This document shows positions 30,815 through 43,179 of a stretch of 64,000 bases of DNA, in pieces. Positions within the stretch are counted from its first letter, which is position 1. Every line of letters begins with the position of its first letter. Source of the stretch: Choricystis sp. odSpoLacu1 (lineage: Eukaryota > Chlorophyta > Trebouxiophyceae); assembly GCA_958009055.1 (NCBI GenBank), contig OY253655.1, forward strand, positions 248,001-312,000. Direction: 5' to 3'. Both the position numbers and the translations under genes were made by a program. The notes under the pieces are model-generated. The model was given only the letters and a program-made list of their open reading frames with translations, made no database searches and had not been told where the DNA came from.

Positions 30815-31441
30815 TCACTCCTTCCCCCCCGCCGCCTCGCGCGCCGCCTCCGCCTCCTCCAGCAGGGCCGCCCGCTCTGCCGGCGGCATCTCCTTCAACC
30901 GCGCCTCCATCACCGCGTCTTCATACGCCTCCAACTGTTTGACGTACGACATGTTTTTGGTGGCGACGCGCAATAGGTAGGACCCCACCCATCCGAAAGT
31001 GAGGGCGCAGAAGATGGTGAGTTGAACCCAGTTGCCCGCGGAGCCGGCATCCACGCCCGCCGCCTGCAGGCCGTAGTAGGCGGCCACGCCGCCGCCAAAG
31101 ATGCCGGCGCCAATGAGGATGACGTCTTTGCGGGTGTAGCCGAAGGGGATCTGAGGTGGCGTGGTGGGGTGGGTGGGAGGTTGAGAAAAAGGACACGGCG
31201 GTCGATGAAACTTTTATCAACTCACACACTCACGCAAACTAACCTTTTCTTCCTCACCACCACCGCCTCCTGACGCGGCCCGCACGGTGACGCAGCGGCG
31301 CGCGGGGGGGGCGGGGAGGAGGGAGCGGCGCGCGGGTGGCGCGGGGTGGGCGCCAGCGCGCAAGGCGCGCGGCGCCACTGACGCGGGGCGCGGGTTCGAG
31401 GCAGCGCCTGTGCGCGCGGGGTGGGGGCGCAGGGCGCGCAT
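30815..31441 (-). CDS. DUF3007-family plastid membrane protein
   Basis: Exons 31441-31244 and 31150-30815 encode 177 residues. Exon 1 is an Arg/Pro/Ala transit peptide ending RCVTVRAASGG, with a VRA-type cleavage site as in green algal chloroplast proteins. Exon 2 starts IPFGYTRKDVILIGAGIFG, followed by GNWVQLTIFCALTFGWVGSY and the helix KNMSYVKQLEAYEDAVMEAR, all typical of the DUF3007 family of cyanobacteria and plastids, with two membrane spans. Function is unknown. The intron uses a GTTAGT donor rather than the nearby GTGAGT because only the former keeps phase. Confidence 0.83.
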
Positions 31442-31581
31442 TGTGTGTGTGGGAGGAGAGCGTGTGTTCACTGCCAGAGCAAATGGTTGTGAGCGAGCGC
31501 CGTGGAGTGTCGCTCTGGCGTTGTTGCTTGTGCAGACGTTTTTCTTTTTCATCTTTTGCTCGCCCCTCCACGATCAAAATC

Positions 31582-33644
31582 ATGCTCCTCATCCGCCCCA
31601 CGCCCCCTGTGCGACCCCTGCGCTCTGCGTCTGTGCGCCCCCGGGTCGCGGTCGCCCGCCGGCGCCCTGGTGAGTAGGAGGAGAGGGGGTGACGGCACAC
31701 AGAGAGCGTTGTAGAATTCGACGGATTGGAGGCCGATCTGGGGGCGGCGGCGCGTGATGGGTGGTGACCAGGGGGGTTATGAACACCAATGCGGCTTCTG
31801 GTGACCGGGAAGGGGAGGAGGAGGGCGGCAGGCGTGGGCGCGGCGAGTGGGAGAGAGTTTTGCGTTTTCGTCGTCGGTTGGCGACACTTCCCGACGCCCG
31901 ATTTTGATTTTTTTTTGCCCGCCCGCGCCGCCCGGCTGTGGCACACACACGCCATGGCATAACGCGCCCCTGTGCACCACACCACTCACCGTACATCAAT
32001 GCCTTCAGTCGCCGCCTGCGCGTCCACCCCCTCCAACGACGTGGCCGCCGCGCGCGCGTGGATCAACTCGTGGCGCGCACGGTCCAACGCGGCCGACGCG
32101 CGCGCCTGGATCGATGCGTGGCGGTCGAATGGGCGGGCGTCTTCCAGCCCGATTGGCGTGGCGGTGGCGGTGGCCAAAGAGTATGGCCCAAAGCTCTCGC
32201 TGGTGGGTGCTCTCTTTGCCACAGACGCTGGCCTCAAGACGGCAGCTGCTGCCCTTAACATGACCTTCCCGCCCGCCCTGGCCGGCATGCTGGTGTTGAC
32301 GGGGGCGTTGGTGACCCTGCCCGCGGGCGTGGCGGACCGCGTGGCGGCTGCTGTCGCCCCCGGCCTGGACTGGGTCTCCCGCTGGCTGCCCCTGTTCTAC
32401 GTGCCGTCCCTAGTGGTGCTGCCGGTGGCGTTGAAAGGGATCGCAGGTGAGGAGGTGGAGAGAGGTGTTGGGAAGAGGTGACAAAAAATGACGACGCTTG
32501 TTTCCAACCCCCACACTCTCTCCCTCACAGCCCCTGACATCGCCAAAATGCTCGCCGTCGTCGTGGCCGGCATGCCTGCCACCCTGCTCGCCACCGCCGC
32601 CCTGGCCGTCGCCATCCGGTCTGCGGTCGGCACCCCGCTCGCGCCGCCGCCCACGCCCGCCGCGCCCGCCCCCTTCTCCCGGCGCCACTACATCGGGTGG
32701 TCGGTCATTGGGGCGGTGTCGCTGCTGGCTGTCGCCGCTGGCGTGGGCGGTGTCGCCGCGTCCACGGGCGCCCTGCTGGCCGCGACGGTGCTGGGTTACG
32801 TGGGGGGTGTCGCCCTCCCCGCCTCCGTGCGTGGCGTCCTACACCCCGTCGTCGCGTGCGCGGGGGCGGCCAACGTGGCGGCTGCGGTGCTGGGCGCGAT
32901 CACGGGGCAGGGTTACGCGGGTGAGTAGGAGTGTGGGGGGAGTGGGTGGGAAGGTTAGGAGGGGGAAAAAAAGGCCGGCTCCTCTTCTTCTCCACTGCGC
33001 CCACACACACACACAAAAAAACAGTGCTCACCTACATGCACACACCATTCTTCCACCCAGCCACCCTGGCCGCCTACCTCACCAAAGCCGCCGCCGGCGC
33101 CCCCCCAGGCGCGGGCGACATTCTGATGTCCCTCCTGGGCGTCGTCATCCTCTCCTACGGCTTCCGCATCGCGGAGCAGAGGGCCCTCATCCAGCGCCAC
33201 GCCGCCGAGATCGGGGGCGCGGCGGTGGGGTCGGCCGCGTTTTCGTTGTTCGCGACCGCGATCGCCGCGCGCGCCGTCGGCCTCGCCCCAGAGTTTGCGC
33301 GTGCCCTGGTCCCCCGCTCCGTCACTGTGGCCCTGGCCCTGCCCATCGCCGCCCAGCTGGGGGCGCCAGCTTCGATCGCGGCGGCGGGGGTCGTGCTGAC
33401 GGGCCTGCTGGGCGCCAACTGTGCCCAACCCCTCCTCGACGCCGCGCGCTACACCGACCCCATCGCCCGCGGCCTAGCCACCGCGGGAGCAGCGCATGGG
33501 CTGGGCACCGCGGCGCTGGCGAGGTCTGAGCCGGACGCGCTCCCCTTCTGTGCGTTAGGATACGCCCTGATTGGCGTGGCGGCCACTGTGTTGGCCAGCC
33601 TGCCGCCCGTGACGGCCGCGCTGCTGGCCATCACGGCGGCTTGA
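31582..33644 (+). CDS. PLGG1: Plastidal glycolate/glycerate translocator (LrgA-LrgB fusion)
   Basis: Four exons (31582-31669, 32009-32446, 32531-32920, 33061-33644) give 499 residues with all phases matching. Exon 1 is a basic leader MLLIRPTPPVRPLRSASVRP. The first half is LrgA-like (MTFPPALAGMLVLTGALVTL, LPLFYVPSLVVLPVAL) and the second LrgB-like (PRSVTVALALPIAAQLGAP, GLLGANCAQPLLD, YTDPIARGLATAGAAHGLGT), with about 12 membrane spans. In plants PLGG1 exports glycolate from and imports glycerate into the chloroplast during photorespiration. The first intron is the longest in this gene (339 bases); if it is wrong, translation would begin at 31999. Confidence 0.9.
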
Positions 33645-33757
33645 TTGATGTGTTTGAGAGAGAGAGAGAGAGAGTGGTGCTATTGTGGATGGGCAAGTAC
33701 GCAGTTTTTTCTTCTTTTAAAAGCACGGGCAGTCGTTTCTTCTCTTGTCCCTTCTCT

Positions 33758-34654
33758 TCACACCACCGCTTTCGCCCGCCAATCAGTCAGTTCATCCTCA
33801 CCATCCGACGACCCGGACGACGAGGCGGGAGCCTCCATCTCGGCCCGCGTGCGCTTGCGTGTGGGCGGCGGCGCGCCGCCCAGCACGGCGGCCACCGCGT
33901 CGGCCGCCGCGGCGGCATCACCCGCCCGCAGTCTCTGCAGGCGCGACGCGCGCTCCTGTGCATCAGCCGCCTCCTCCTCGTCCCGGGCGGCGGCCGTGGC
34001 TGCAGCGGCGGCGTCTTCGTCGGCCGCGGCGGTCGCGTCGACCGCCGCGGCGGTGGCCAGCAGGTCCTGCAAGTCGGCTTCCGCGGCGGCAGCGGGGGTG
34101 GGGGCGCCGCGTGCGGCAGCGTCGCGGGCCGCGTCCGCGAAGAAGCCGGCGGGCAGGGTGGATGGTGGTTGGGGGGCGGTCGGCGGCGGTGCAGCGGGTG
34201 CCACAGCCTCCGACGCGTCAGACGGCGGCTCGGGCGAAGGCGCCACGGCAGCAGCAGGCGGAGCAGCCAACACACTGCCCTCACTCTCCTCGAAAAAGTC
34301 GGCGGGCAGGCCGGCTGGGTGGCTGTGCGGCGGAGGCGCAGCGCCTGTCGCCGCGCCAGACCCAGCAGACGCGTCAAAAAAATCGGCCGGCAACGACGCC
34401 GCGTCCGACGCGGTGACGCTTCTGTCGGCGCCGGTGGCGACTCTGGTGGAGCCGCCATCGCGGCGGGTGTCTTGAGAGGCGGGGGAGAAGGAGACAGGCG
34501 GGCGCGGGGGTGGGGGGGGCATGGTGGCCGCCGCCTCTGCGGCCGCGCGCCTCGCCCTGAGCTCTGCGATTTCAGCTTTTGACAGTTTGGAGGGTGGCGC
34601 CGCCCCTGCCGACGCGCGGGCCGCGCGAAAGGCAGCACGAAAATCGTCGGACAT
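33758..34654 (-). CDS. ZNF830-like nuclear protein lacking the zinc finger
   Basis: Intronless, 298 residues starting MSDDFRAAFRAARASAG. Most of the protein is Ala/Pro-rich, but three copies of an LPADFFD-type motif (SLPADFFDAS, LPADFFEESEG, LPAGFFADAARDAA) and the C-terminal acidic DGEDELTDWRAKAV match the ZNF830/CCDC16 family, a spliceosome-associated protein. A helical block (DEEEAADAQERASRLQRL) precedes the end. The C2H2 zinc finger that animal and plant members carry at the N-terminus is not present; either it is lost or it sits on an unrecognised upstream exon. Only 66 bases separate it from the divergent oxidoreductase gene. Confidence 0.6.
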   Translation of the reverse strand: MSDDFRAAFRAARASAGAAPPSKLSKAEIAELRARRAAAEAAATMPPPPPRPPVSFSPASQDTRRDGGSTRVATGADRSVTASDAASLPADFFDASAGSGAATGAAPPPHSHPAGLPADFFEESEGSVLAAPPAAAVAPSPEPPSDASEAVAPAAPPPTAPQPPSTLPAGFFADAARDAAARGAPTPAAAAEADLQDLLATAAAVDATAAADEDAAAAATAAARDEEEAADAQERASRLQRLRAGDAAAAADAVAAVLGGAPPPTRKRTRAEMEAPASSSGSSDGEDELTDWRAKAVV

Positions 34655-34720
34655 TTTTCGTCGAATGGAAGTGAGAAACAACCCGCCGCGTTTTTGTTTT
34701 CGTCGAAAACACGCCCATCC

Positions 34721-35857
34721 ATGCGTGTCCGCGCTGCCGCAGGCGCCACGCCAGACAGGCCACGCTCAGTCGTCGTCGTGGGCGCCGGCATCGTGGGCGC
34801 GTCGACTGTGTTTTATTTGACACGCAGACGCGACGCGCCCGCCGCTTGTTTGATCGACGGAGCGCCTGAGCCCGCTGCCGCCGCGTCCGGCAAGGCGGGT
34901 GGCTTCCTGGCTCGGGATTGGAGCGAGGGCTCCCCTCTGGGACCGCTGGCTTCAGCCGGCTTTGACCTGCACGTCGACCTGGCGGCCGAGTTTGGTCCTG
35001 ACGCGGTCGGGTACCGCCGTGTCGAGGCGGTGTCGGCCTCGTTTCCGCCCGTCAACGCGGCGCGGAAGCCGGCACCAGCAGCAGGAAGCAACTGGTTTTA
35101 CGCGCCCAATGGCCGGGTGCGGAGGTTGGGGTCGAGGGACACGACGGCACAGGTGCATCCGCGCCTGCTGACGAGAGCGTTGGTCGCGGCCGCGGTCGAC
35201 CGGGGCGCCACCACGCGATTCAACACCACGATTTCGACGATCGAGATAGGCGGCGATGGCGCCGTGACAGGTGTTGTGACGAATGAGGGAGAGACGGTGC
35301 CCGCAGACGCTGTCGTCGTCGCAGCAGGCCCCTGGACAGGGCGTGTCACCGCTGGCGGCGCCCCCGTCGCCACCATCGACGGCCAGCGCGCGCACTCGAT
35401 CGTGTTGACGCCGGCCACGCCTGTGCCTCCAACCGCCCTGTTCTCATCCTGCCCGCGCCCTGGCCGCCCCGCCGCTGAGCCCGAGTTTTATCCACGCCCA
35501 GACGGCACAGTGTACGTGTGCGGGGAAAGTGATAACGTTCCTCTCCCCGCCCGCGCGGTGGACGTGACCGCGGATGAGACTGCGTGTGCGCACCTGCGAA
35601 CTGCGGCAACCGCGGTCGCGCCGACCGCGCTGGGCGATGGGGCGACGGTGACTGTCGCCTCCCAAGCCTGCTACCTTCCCCTCTCGACCACCGGCCTGCC
35701 CGCCATCGGCGCCACCCGCACGCCCGGCCTGTACGTGGCGGCGGGGCACTCGTGCTGGGGCGTGCTGTGTGGCCCGATCACGGGGAGGGCGATGGCGGAG
35801 CTTGTTGTCGACGGGGCAGCGGAGTGTGTTGATTTGGGTGCGTTTGCGCCGCGGTGA
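34721..35857 (+). CDS. FAD-dependent oxidoreductase (DAO family, TDA3-like)
   Basis: Intronless, 378 residues from MRVRAAAGATPDRPRS. The Rossmann dinucleotide site is VVVVGAGIVGASTVFYL, followed by SGKAGGFLARDW, TAQVHPRLLTRALV, the second nucleotide-contact strand AVVVAAGPWTG, and the C-terminal LPAIGATRTPGLYVAAGHS and GVLCGPITGRAMAELV typical of D-amino-acid-oxidase-type enzymes. The GKAGGFLA and HSCWG motifs recall the fungal TDA3 and plant homologues. Substrate is unknown. The Ala-rich start might be a weak leader. ATG 34721 is the first in the frame. Confidence 0.82.
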   Translation: MRVRAAAGATPDRPRSVVVVGAGIVGASTVFYLTRRRDAPAACLIDGAPEPAAAASGKAGGFLARDWSEGSPLGPLASAGFDLHVDLAAEFGPDAVGYRRVEAVSASFPPVNAARKPAPAAGSNWFYAPNGRVRRLGSRDTTAQVHPRLLTRALVAAAVDRGATTRFNTTISTIEIGGDGAVTGVVTNEGETVPADAVVVAAGPWTGRVTAGGAPVATIDGQRAHSIVLTPATPVPPTALFSSCPRPGRPAAEPEFYPRPDGTVYVCGESDNVPLPARAVDVTADETACAHLRTAATAVAPTALGDGATVTVASQACYLPLSTTGLPAIGATRTPGLYVAAGHSCWGVLCGPITGRAMAELVVDGAAECVDLGAFAPR

Positions 35858-35946
35858 GAGAAAAAAAAAGAGAGAAAAAACGACGCGTCGAGACATCACT
35901 CTCGCTCTCCGTTTGTCCCCCTCTCCACACCCAAAACCCACCCACC

Positions 35947-36171
35947 ATGACCGCCCCCGACCATGTCCAAGCCGCCACCGACCGCGCCGCCAAGCGTAAC
36001 GAGGGCGGACGCCACACCACGCCGCGCGGCCTGCGCCACGAAAAAAAAAACAAGTCACCGCCGCCGCGCGAGAAGCACGTCCCCTCCGCCAAGCGCCCCC
36101 CGTCGCCGCGGGCGGAGGCGGAGATGGAACGGATGGGGCCAGCCGGGCCGCCGCTGCCGCCGGAGGAGTGA
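35947..36171 (+). CDS. Small basic protein, unknown
   Basis: 74 residues from MTAPDHVQAATDRAAKRNEG to PPLPPEE. It is rich in Arg, Lys and Pro (RHEKKNKSPPPREKHVP) with no hydrophobic segment. The start context CCCACCATG is the usual one in this window and the frame has strong third-position GC. No family is recognised. It may be a nuclear or ribosome-associated peptide; it could also be a non-conserved reading frame. It converges with the secreted-protein gene at 36313. Confidence 0.45.
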   Translation: MTAPDHVQAATDRAAKRNEGGRHTTPRGLRHEKKNKSPPPREKHVPSAKRPPSPRAEAEMERMGPAGPPLPPEE

Positions 36172-36312
36172 GAGAAGAGAGGATGGAGGGGGGTTGTTTT
36201 ATGCTTTGTTTTGCAAGCACACGCGCACACACCGCACAACAAAACAAACCACCCCCCACGACGCCCGCGCCGTGGCAGGCGCAGCATGGGGGGTGGCAGT
36301 AAGGGTGGATAG

Positions 36313-37187
36313 TCACTCCATCTTCCCCTCCGCCGGCGGAGGCGCCACTGCGGGCGCCCCCGCCACCGCGGCCACCAGCAGCGGCCCCCCGCGCGCGACC
36401 GCGTCGGCCACGCCGCTCAGCAGCAGGGGGCACGGTTGGCGCAGCTTCAACCCTACCAGCACGCCGGCGCTGGGCTTCACGGCTCGGAGAAGGGCGGCGC
36501 ACGCTTGGGCTTGGGCGGGAGCGGTGGCGGACGGGGAGGCGGCGAGGCCGCGCAGTGCGGTCGCGGCGATTGTGGGCAGGGCTGCCGCGGCGGCTGGGGT
36601 CAGCGTCGCATTATTCACGGCTGCCAGCACGGCCCGCGACGCGGCGGCAGCCAGAGGAGGCGGCAGGGCGGCGTCTAGGGCGGCGAGAAGGGGGGCGATC
36701 GGGCGGGGCGGCGCTTTGGAGACCGAGGGCGCGAGCAGCTGCGCCCCGCGCAGCTGGGACGGGAGGTGGGGGGCCGACGTGGGCGGCGGAGGTGGTTCGT
36801 TGAAAGAAGAAAAAGGGTCGCGCCACAGGGGTAAAATGATGACGGCAAGGGGGGTGGGCTGTGGAGGGGAGAAAGAGGAAGTGAGAGGCGTCGCCTCGCG
36901 GCAAAACACGGGCGCCTCGCCTGCTCCAAACCGCCTGTCGACACAAAACAAACGCGCACACGCACGCGCATGGCATTCAACTCACCGCACCCGTGGGAGC
37001 AGGCTGTGTGTGGGGAGGAGGGAACGGCAAGCGTGTGTGAGTTTTTTCCGAAAAACCACGGGAACGGCAGCACGGGACGCGTTGTTTTTCTCGACTCTGA
37101 ATACTCTCTCTCACTCACCGTGGCGGTCGGCGTCTGTTGCTGAGCCAGTGCGCACGCCAGCAGCGCGGCCAGCAGCAGGGATCGCAT
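36313..37187 (-). CDS. Secreted Ala/Pro-rich protein with an 18-nt microexon
   Basis: Three exons (37187-37119, 37003-36986, 36858-36313) give 210 residues. Exon 1 is a clear signal peptide, MRSLLLAALLACALAQQ. Exon 2 encodes only six residues (PAPTGA) between canonical CACAG and GTGAG sites. Exon 3 starts PTPLAVIILPLWRDPFSSF and continues with Ala-rich helices such as LAALDAALPPPLAAAASRAV and ALRGLAASPSATAPAQAQAC, two Cys residues (AQACAALL and RQPCPLLL) and a Pro-rich end. It could be a cell-wall or periplasmic helical protein. No family is recognised. Confidence 0.65.
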
Positions 37188-37447
37188 GGGGTTGGAGGGG
37201 GCGTGTGGTGTCGCGACGCGTTTTTTTTTTCGAGAGTGACGAAGAAAAACAACGCCGCGACTCTCTTCACACCTCCCCGCCTTTCCACAGCCTCGGCGGT
37301 CGCGGCCACCCCGTGCCTTCGCCCTCTCCCACCCTCGCCCCACTCTCACGTGGTAGGCCCGCGGGCGCCCCCCTCCCGCGGTCGCCCCCTTTTCTTTTCT
37401 GCCACTGTCGCCGCTTGCCTCTTGTCTTCCCCGCCCGCCCGGGCGCC

Positions 37448-39605
<2,158 letters not shown>

Positions 39606-39862
39606 GGCTGGGTGGGTGGGTGGGTGGTGTGGAGTGTGTGTGCGCCGCTTTCCTCCCCTTTTTTGTTCGGTGAACCCGCCCCGCGTGCGTGTGAGCCCCT
39701 CTGCCGTCTGCCTTTTGTTTCGATCAGGGTGCATGCATCGTGGTGTGGGTGGTGGGCCTGTGGGTCGGGTGAAAGAGGGAGAACGACTCGAAAAATAGAG
39801 CCACACCTCGCTTGTTCCCTTCCTTCCTCTTCCTCTCCCTCCCTCCCCTCCCCCCAAACGCC

Positions 39863-40707
39863 ATGAAGTCCACCTCCGCCGCTGGTGCGGGCGCCGTTAT
39901 CCGCCGCCCTGGCGCGGGCGCCGTTATCCGCCGCCCTGGCGCGGGCGCCGTCGTGTCGAAAGGTGTAGGGGGAGAGCGCTGCGCGACAGTCGATTGAAAA
40001 AGCGCGCGATGGCGCGCCTCGCGCAGGGGGGGGACCGCGCTTCTTCCACCTCTCCATCCGGGCTGCGCGCCCGTCCTGGCTCGCCCTGGGCTCGCGTGTG
40101 GTCGCTGGGAGCCGCGATCTCGGGCGACTGGGGGCAGGGGCGGGGAGAGAGGCGGCCCAAGCGCGCGCGCTGAGGCCCTTCGCTCCGCGAAAAAACGTGC
40201 GCGCGTGCTGGGGGGCGCGCGCGCCTCCCAGCCGCCCGTCTCTTCTCTCAGTGTGTGCTGCTGCTCCACCTGTGCTTGGGCGTGGTTGCGGCCAGCTCGG
40301 CCGTCCCTTCTGACACGTTTGTCTCACCTTTTTTCCCACCCAAAACCAAAACAGGCAAGACCCAGTCCAAGGGCATGGCGTCCGTGCTCAACTTTTACAC
40401 GGACGACAAGCCGGGCCTGATGATGTCGCCGGTGAGTGTGTGAGGGGGAAGGGAAGTGAGGAAGGGAGAGAGAAACTCGGCACGTCCCTCCTTTTGCTCA
40501 TCCTTCTTCCTGTTCTCCCCTGCAGGTCGTCGTGGTCGGCATGTCGGTCGGCTTCATCGCGTGCGTCACGCTGCTGCACATCATCGGCAAGGTGAGTGTG
40601 TTTTGTGTGGGTGGATGAAAAGGAAAGAAACGCCTTTGTTTACTTTTCTTCATTCCACTCACTTCCAACTCCCCGCTCCTCCCCCCCCTCAGATCCGCGG
40701 CCTGTGA
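39863..40707 (+). CDS. SEC61B: SEC61 translocon subunit beta
   Basis: Four exons (39863-39962, 40355-40431, 40526-40591, 40693-40707) give 85 residues. The cytosolic part contains two full and one partial copy of GAGAVIRRP from a 27-base tandem duplication, then the conserved KTQSKGMASVLNFYTDDKPG, and the single tail-anchor helix VVVVGMSVGFIACVTLLHII ending GKIRGL. It is the small subunit of the ER protein channel that receives ribosomes from SRP. The last exon codes for only four residues plus stop. The gene follows SRP54 in the same direction after 257 bases. Intron 1 is 392 bases and GC-rich. Confidence 0.93.
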
Positions 40708-41201
40708 AACAAAAAAGTTTGAGCAGCGCGTCTTTGTTCGTGACGGTTTGGCGATGAGGGGGGTGACGCACACACCGCACGCCGCTTCTGTTTCTGATTT
40801 TTCACCGTTTTTCCTTTTTCGCCTCCCCCTCTTTTGTGTGTGAGACAAACAAACCAATGGACGCCCAGATGGCTTTCCACAGAAAGAAAAGGGCGTTGGC
40901 TTTTGTGATGAGTCACAACATTGTTAAAAACATTAGAGAGGAGAACAAAACCGCACCTCCTCTCTCCCCACGACAGCCGCGCCTGCAAGCGCGGCCGTCT
41001 GTGTCGCCACACCACACATCAGCGGCTCATCATGCAGCAGCAGCACAGGGCGAGGAGGCACGGGCCCATGCTTTTTTGTGTGGGGGGGGGAGGGGAAGTG
41101 GTCGGTGAGAAAAAGGTTTCGATTTTTCGCCCGTCTCCACCCGCCGCTCCCCGCCTTTTCTTGCACAAAAAGGCCTCAACACAAACACACAAACACAAAA
41201 C
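40708..41201. other. Convergent intergenic region, no gene seen
   Basis: Nearly 500 bases between the stop codons of SEC61 beta and the Gly-Tyr-Pro-rich gene. It is less GC-rich than the coding parts, with several T-runs and A-runs, and probably holds both 3' UTRs. I found no coding region or structured RNA. Confidence 0.55.
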
Positions 41202-41852
41202 TCACCAGTCGGCGCTGGATGACGGGCCGCCAGCGTACATGGTCCCTGCTTGGGGCGGGTACCCGCCCGCGCCAGGGTAGCCGCCGCCCGGGTAGCCGGC
41301 CGGGTAGCCACCACCTCCAGGGTAGCCCATGCCCGCCCCATATGCGGAGTAGCCCATGCCCGCGCCGGGCGGGTAGCCGGTGGGGGCACCGTACTGCATG
41401 CCGCCGGGAGCGCCCGGCACGCCGCCCGGGGGCGCGTAGCCGGCGGGCATGCCGTACGCGCCGCCCTGCATGCGGGGGGCGCCCGGGTAGCCGGCGGGGG
41501 GGGGTGGGGCGGAGGGGGCGGTGTTGGCTGGGTGTGGGAGGGACAGGGGAGAGGGGTGAGGTGGTGAGGTGGTCGAGAGCCCGTTGCTGGCGACTGGTGT
41601 GCCGCCTGCCCGCCGACGCCGACCGTCGTTCTCCACCAACTTTTGGCACTGTCAGTTCACCAGAAACATATCTGGTCTGCCAGACGGCGTGTGCCAGCCT
41701 GGAGCGAGCGTGGTGTGGCGGCGGCGGGGGCCTCCAATTGGCCGACACTGCGGGTCGGGCATGCCGCCTCACTGGTCCTGCCGCCTGCCGCCCAGGCCGC
41801 GCACTGTCCCCTCACCTTGCGCCCCAGGGTAGCCGGCGGGAGCGCCGGCCAT
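41202..41852 (-). CDS. Gly/Tyr/Pro-rich repeat protein (GYPP type)
   Basis: Exons 41852-41816 and 41527-41202 give 120 residues in matching phase. After MAGAPAGYPGAQ the chain consists of irregular GYPPG, GYPGG and PAGY units with Met (GGMQYGAPTGYPPG, GMGYPGGGGYPAGYPG, GGYPGAGGYPPQAG), ending MYAGGPSSSADW. Such YPPG-type tails occur in plant glycine/proline-rich GPRP proteins, annexin A7 and similar condensate-forming or membrane-surface proteins. There is no membrane segment. Function is unknown; low complexity makes homology hard to judge. Confidence 0.65.
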
Positions 41853-42108
41853 GGTGTGGGGTGTTGGAAACCGTCGAACGCGGGGACACGCCGCGGCGAA
41901 AAAATGAGCACAGGTGTGTTTCTTCGGGCCGACCACACTTTGACACTCTGCATTTCCCCACGAAACTACCCGAAAACACGGGGCGCCGGCTGTTTGGTGG
42001 TCTACGGAGCACGTGCGTGCGTCCCGTGTCGACGCAGCCTTGCTGATCGCTGTGCGCCGAGCAGGCAGGAGGACACAACACATTCCTCGCGACCCCCAAC
42101 CACCCGCT

Positions 42109-43179
42109 ATGGCCACGCCACCACAACCCCTCCCTCTCATCCTGGACGCCGACCCGGGGCACGACGACGCGCTGGCCATCATACTGGCGGGGTATGGGGA
42201 GGGGATCGACCTCAGGCTTGTGACGACGGTGGCTTCGAACCACACCTTGGCAAACGTCACCGAAAACGCGGCCGCTGTGCTAGCAGCCGCAGGCCTGGGC
42301 GCCCGCGTCCCCCTGGCCGCAGGCGCAGTGCGCCCTCTGCTGGCTCCCCAACGCTCCTGCCCCGAGATCCATGGCGAGTCCGGGCTGGACACGCCAGACG
42401 GTCCGTTTCGGGCGGTGCTGCCAGCGTTGCGCGCGGCGGGGGCGGCACCCACCCTGCTGCCCGATCCCGCCGCCGTCGCCATCGCGGCGGCGGTGAGGGA
42501 GGCGGTAGCTGCCTCCCCGCCGGGCGCTCGCGTGCACGTGGTGGCGACAGGGGCGTTGACCAACATAGCACTGGCTCTGGCTGTGTTCCCCGACCTTGAA
42601 AAACTGATCGAGATCACTTTGATGGGGGGCGCCTCTGCAGCAGGCGGCAACACGTCCCCCGCCGCCGAGTTCAACATGGAGGTCGACCCCCACGCGGCGG
42701 CAGCCGTGCTGGCGGCGGGGGAGAGGGGAGTGCCAGTCACTCTGGTCCCGCTCGATGTCACCCACCGCGCCCTCGTCACGCCCACCGTCCTGCGCACACT
42801 GGGCCTAGATGTGGCGAGTGGGGAGGGTGAGGGCGATTCCACACCTCTGTCCCCGCTGCGCGCCGCGTTGAGGGGGGTGCTGCTGTTTTTCTCGGAGACG
42901 TATGCGTCCGAGTTTGGCTTTCACGAGGGCCCCCCCCTGCACGACCCGCTGGCCGTGTTTGCGGCGTTGTGGCCCGCGTGTGTCACCAAGACACGGGTGC
43001 GTGTCGACGTGGGGACGGTGTCCCCGCTGTGCACGGGGCAGACGATTGTTGATTGGCGGGGGCAGACGGGGAGGGAAGCCAACGCGTGGGTGGTGTCGGA
43101 CGCTGATTTTGACGCGTTCTGGGGGGAGTTGGCGCGATCCATCGACGCGGCTGACGAGGTCAGTGCGCTGGGGAGGTGA
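42109..43179 (+). CDS. Inosine-uridine-preferring nucleoside hydrolase
   Basis: Intronless, 356 residues. The metal/ribose site DxDxxxDD is LILDADPGHDDALAIIL at the start. Other family blocks are TVASNHTLANVTENAAAVL, EIHGESGLDTPDGPF, VVATGALTNIALALAVFPDL, LMGGASAAGGNTSPAAEFN and EVDPHAAAAVL, with LHDPLAVFAALWP supplying the C-terminal Asp. Enzymes of this family hydrolyse the N-glycosidic bond of ribonucleosides for base salvage. An upstream in-frame extension exists but lacks a good ATG context; the start at 42109 directly precedes the conserved fold. Confidence 0.92.
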   Translation: MATPPQPLPLILDADPGHDDALAIILAGYGEGIDLRLVTTVASNHTLANVTENAAAVLAAAGLGARVPLAAGAVRPLLAPQRSCPEIHGESGLDTPDGPFRAVLPALRAAGAAPTLLPDPAAVAIAAAVREAVAASPPGARVHVVATGALTNIALALAVFPDLEKLIEITLMGGASAAGGNTSPAAEFNMEVDPHAAAAVLAAGERGVPVTLVPLDVTHRALVTPTVLRTLGLDVASGEGEGDSTPLSPLRAALRGVLLFFSETYASEFGFHEGPPLHDPLAVFAALWPACVTKTRVRVDVGTVSPLCTGQTIVDWRGQTGREANAWVVSDADFDAFWGELARSIDAADEVSALGR

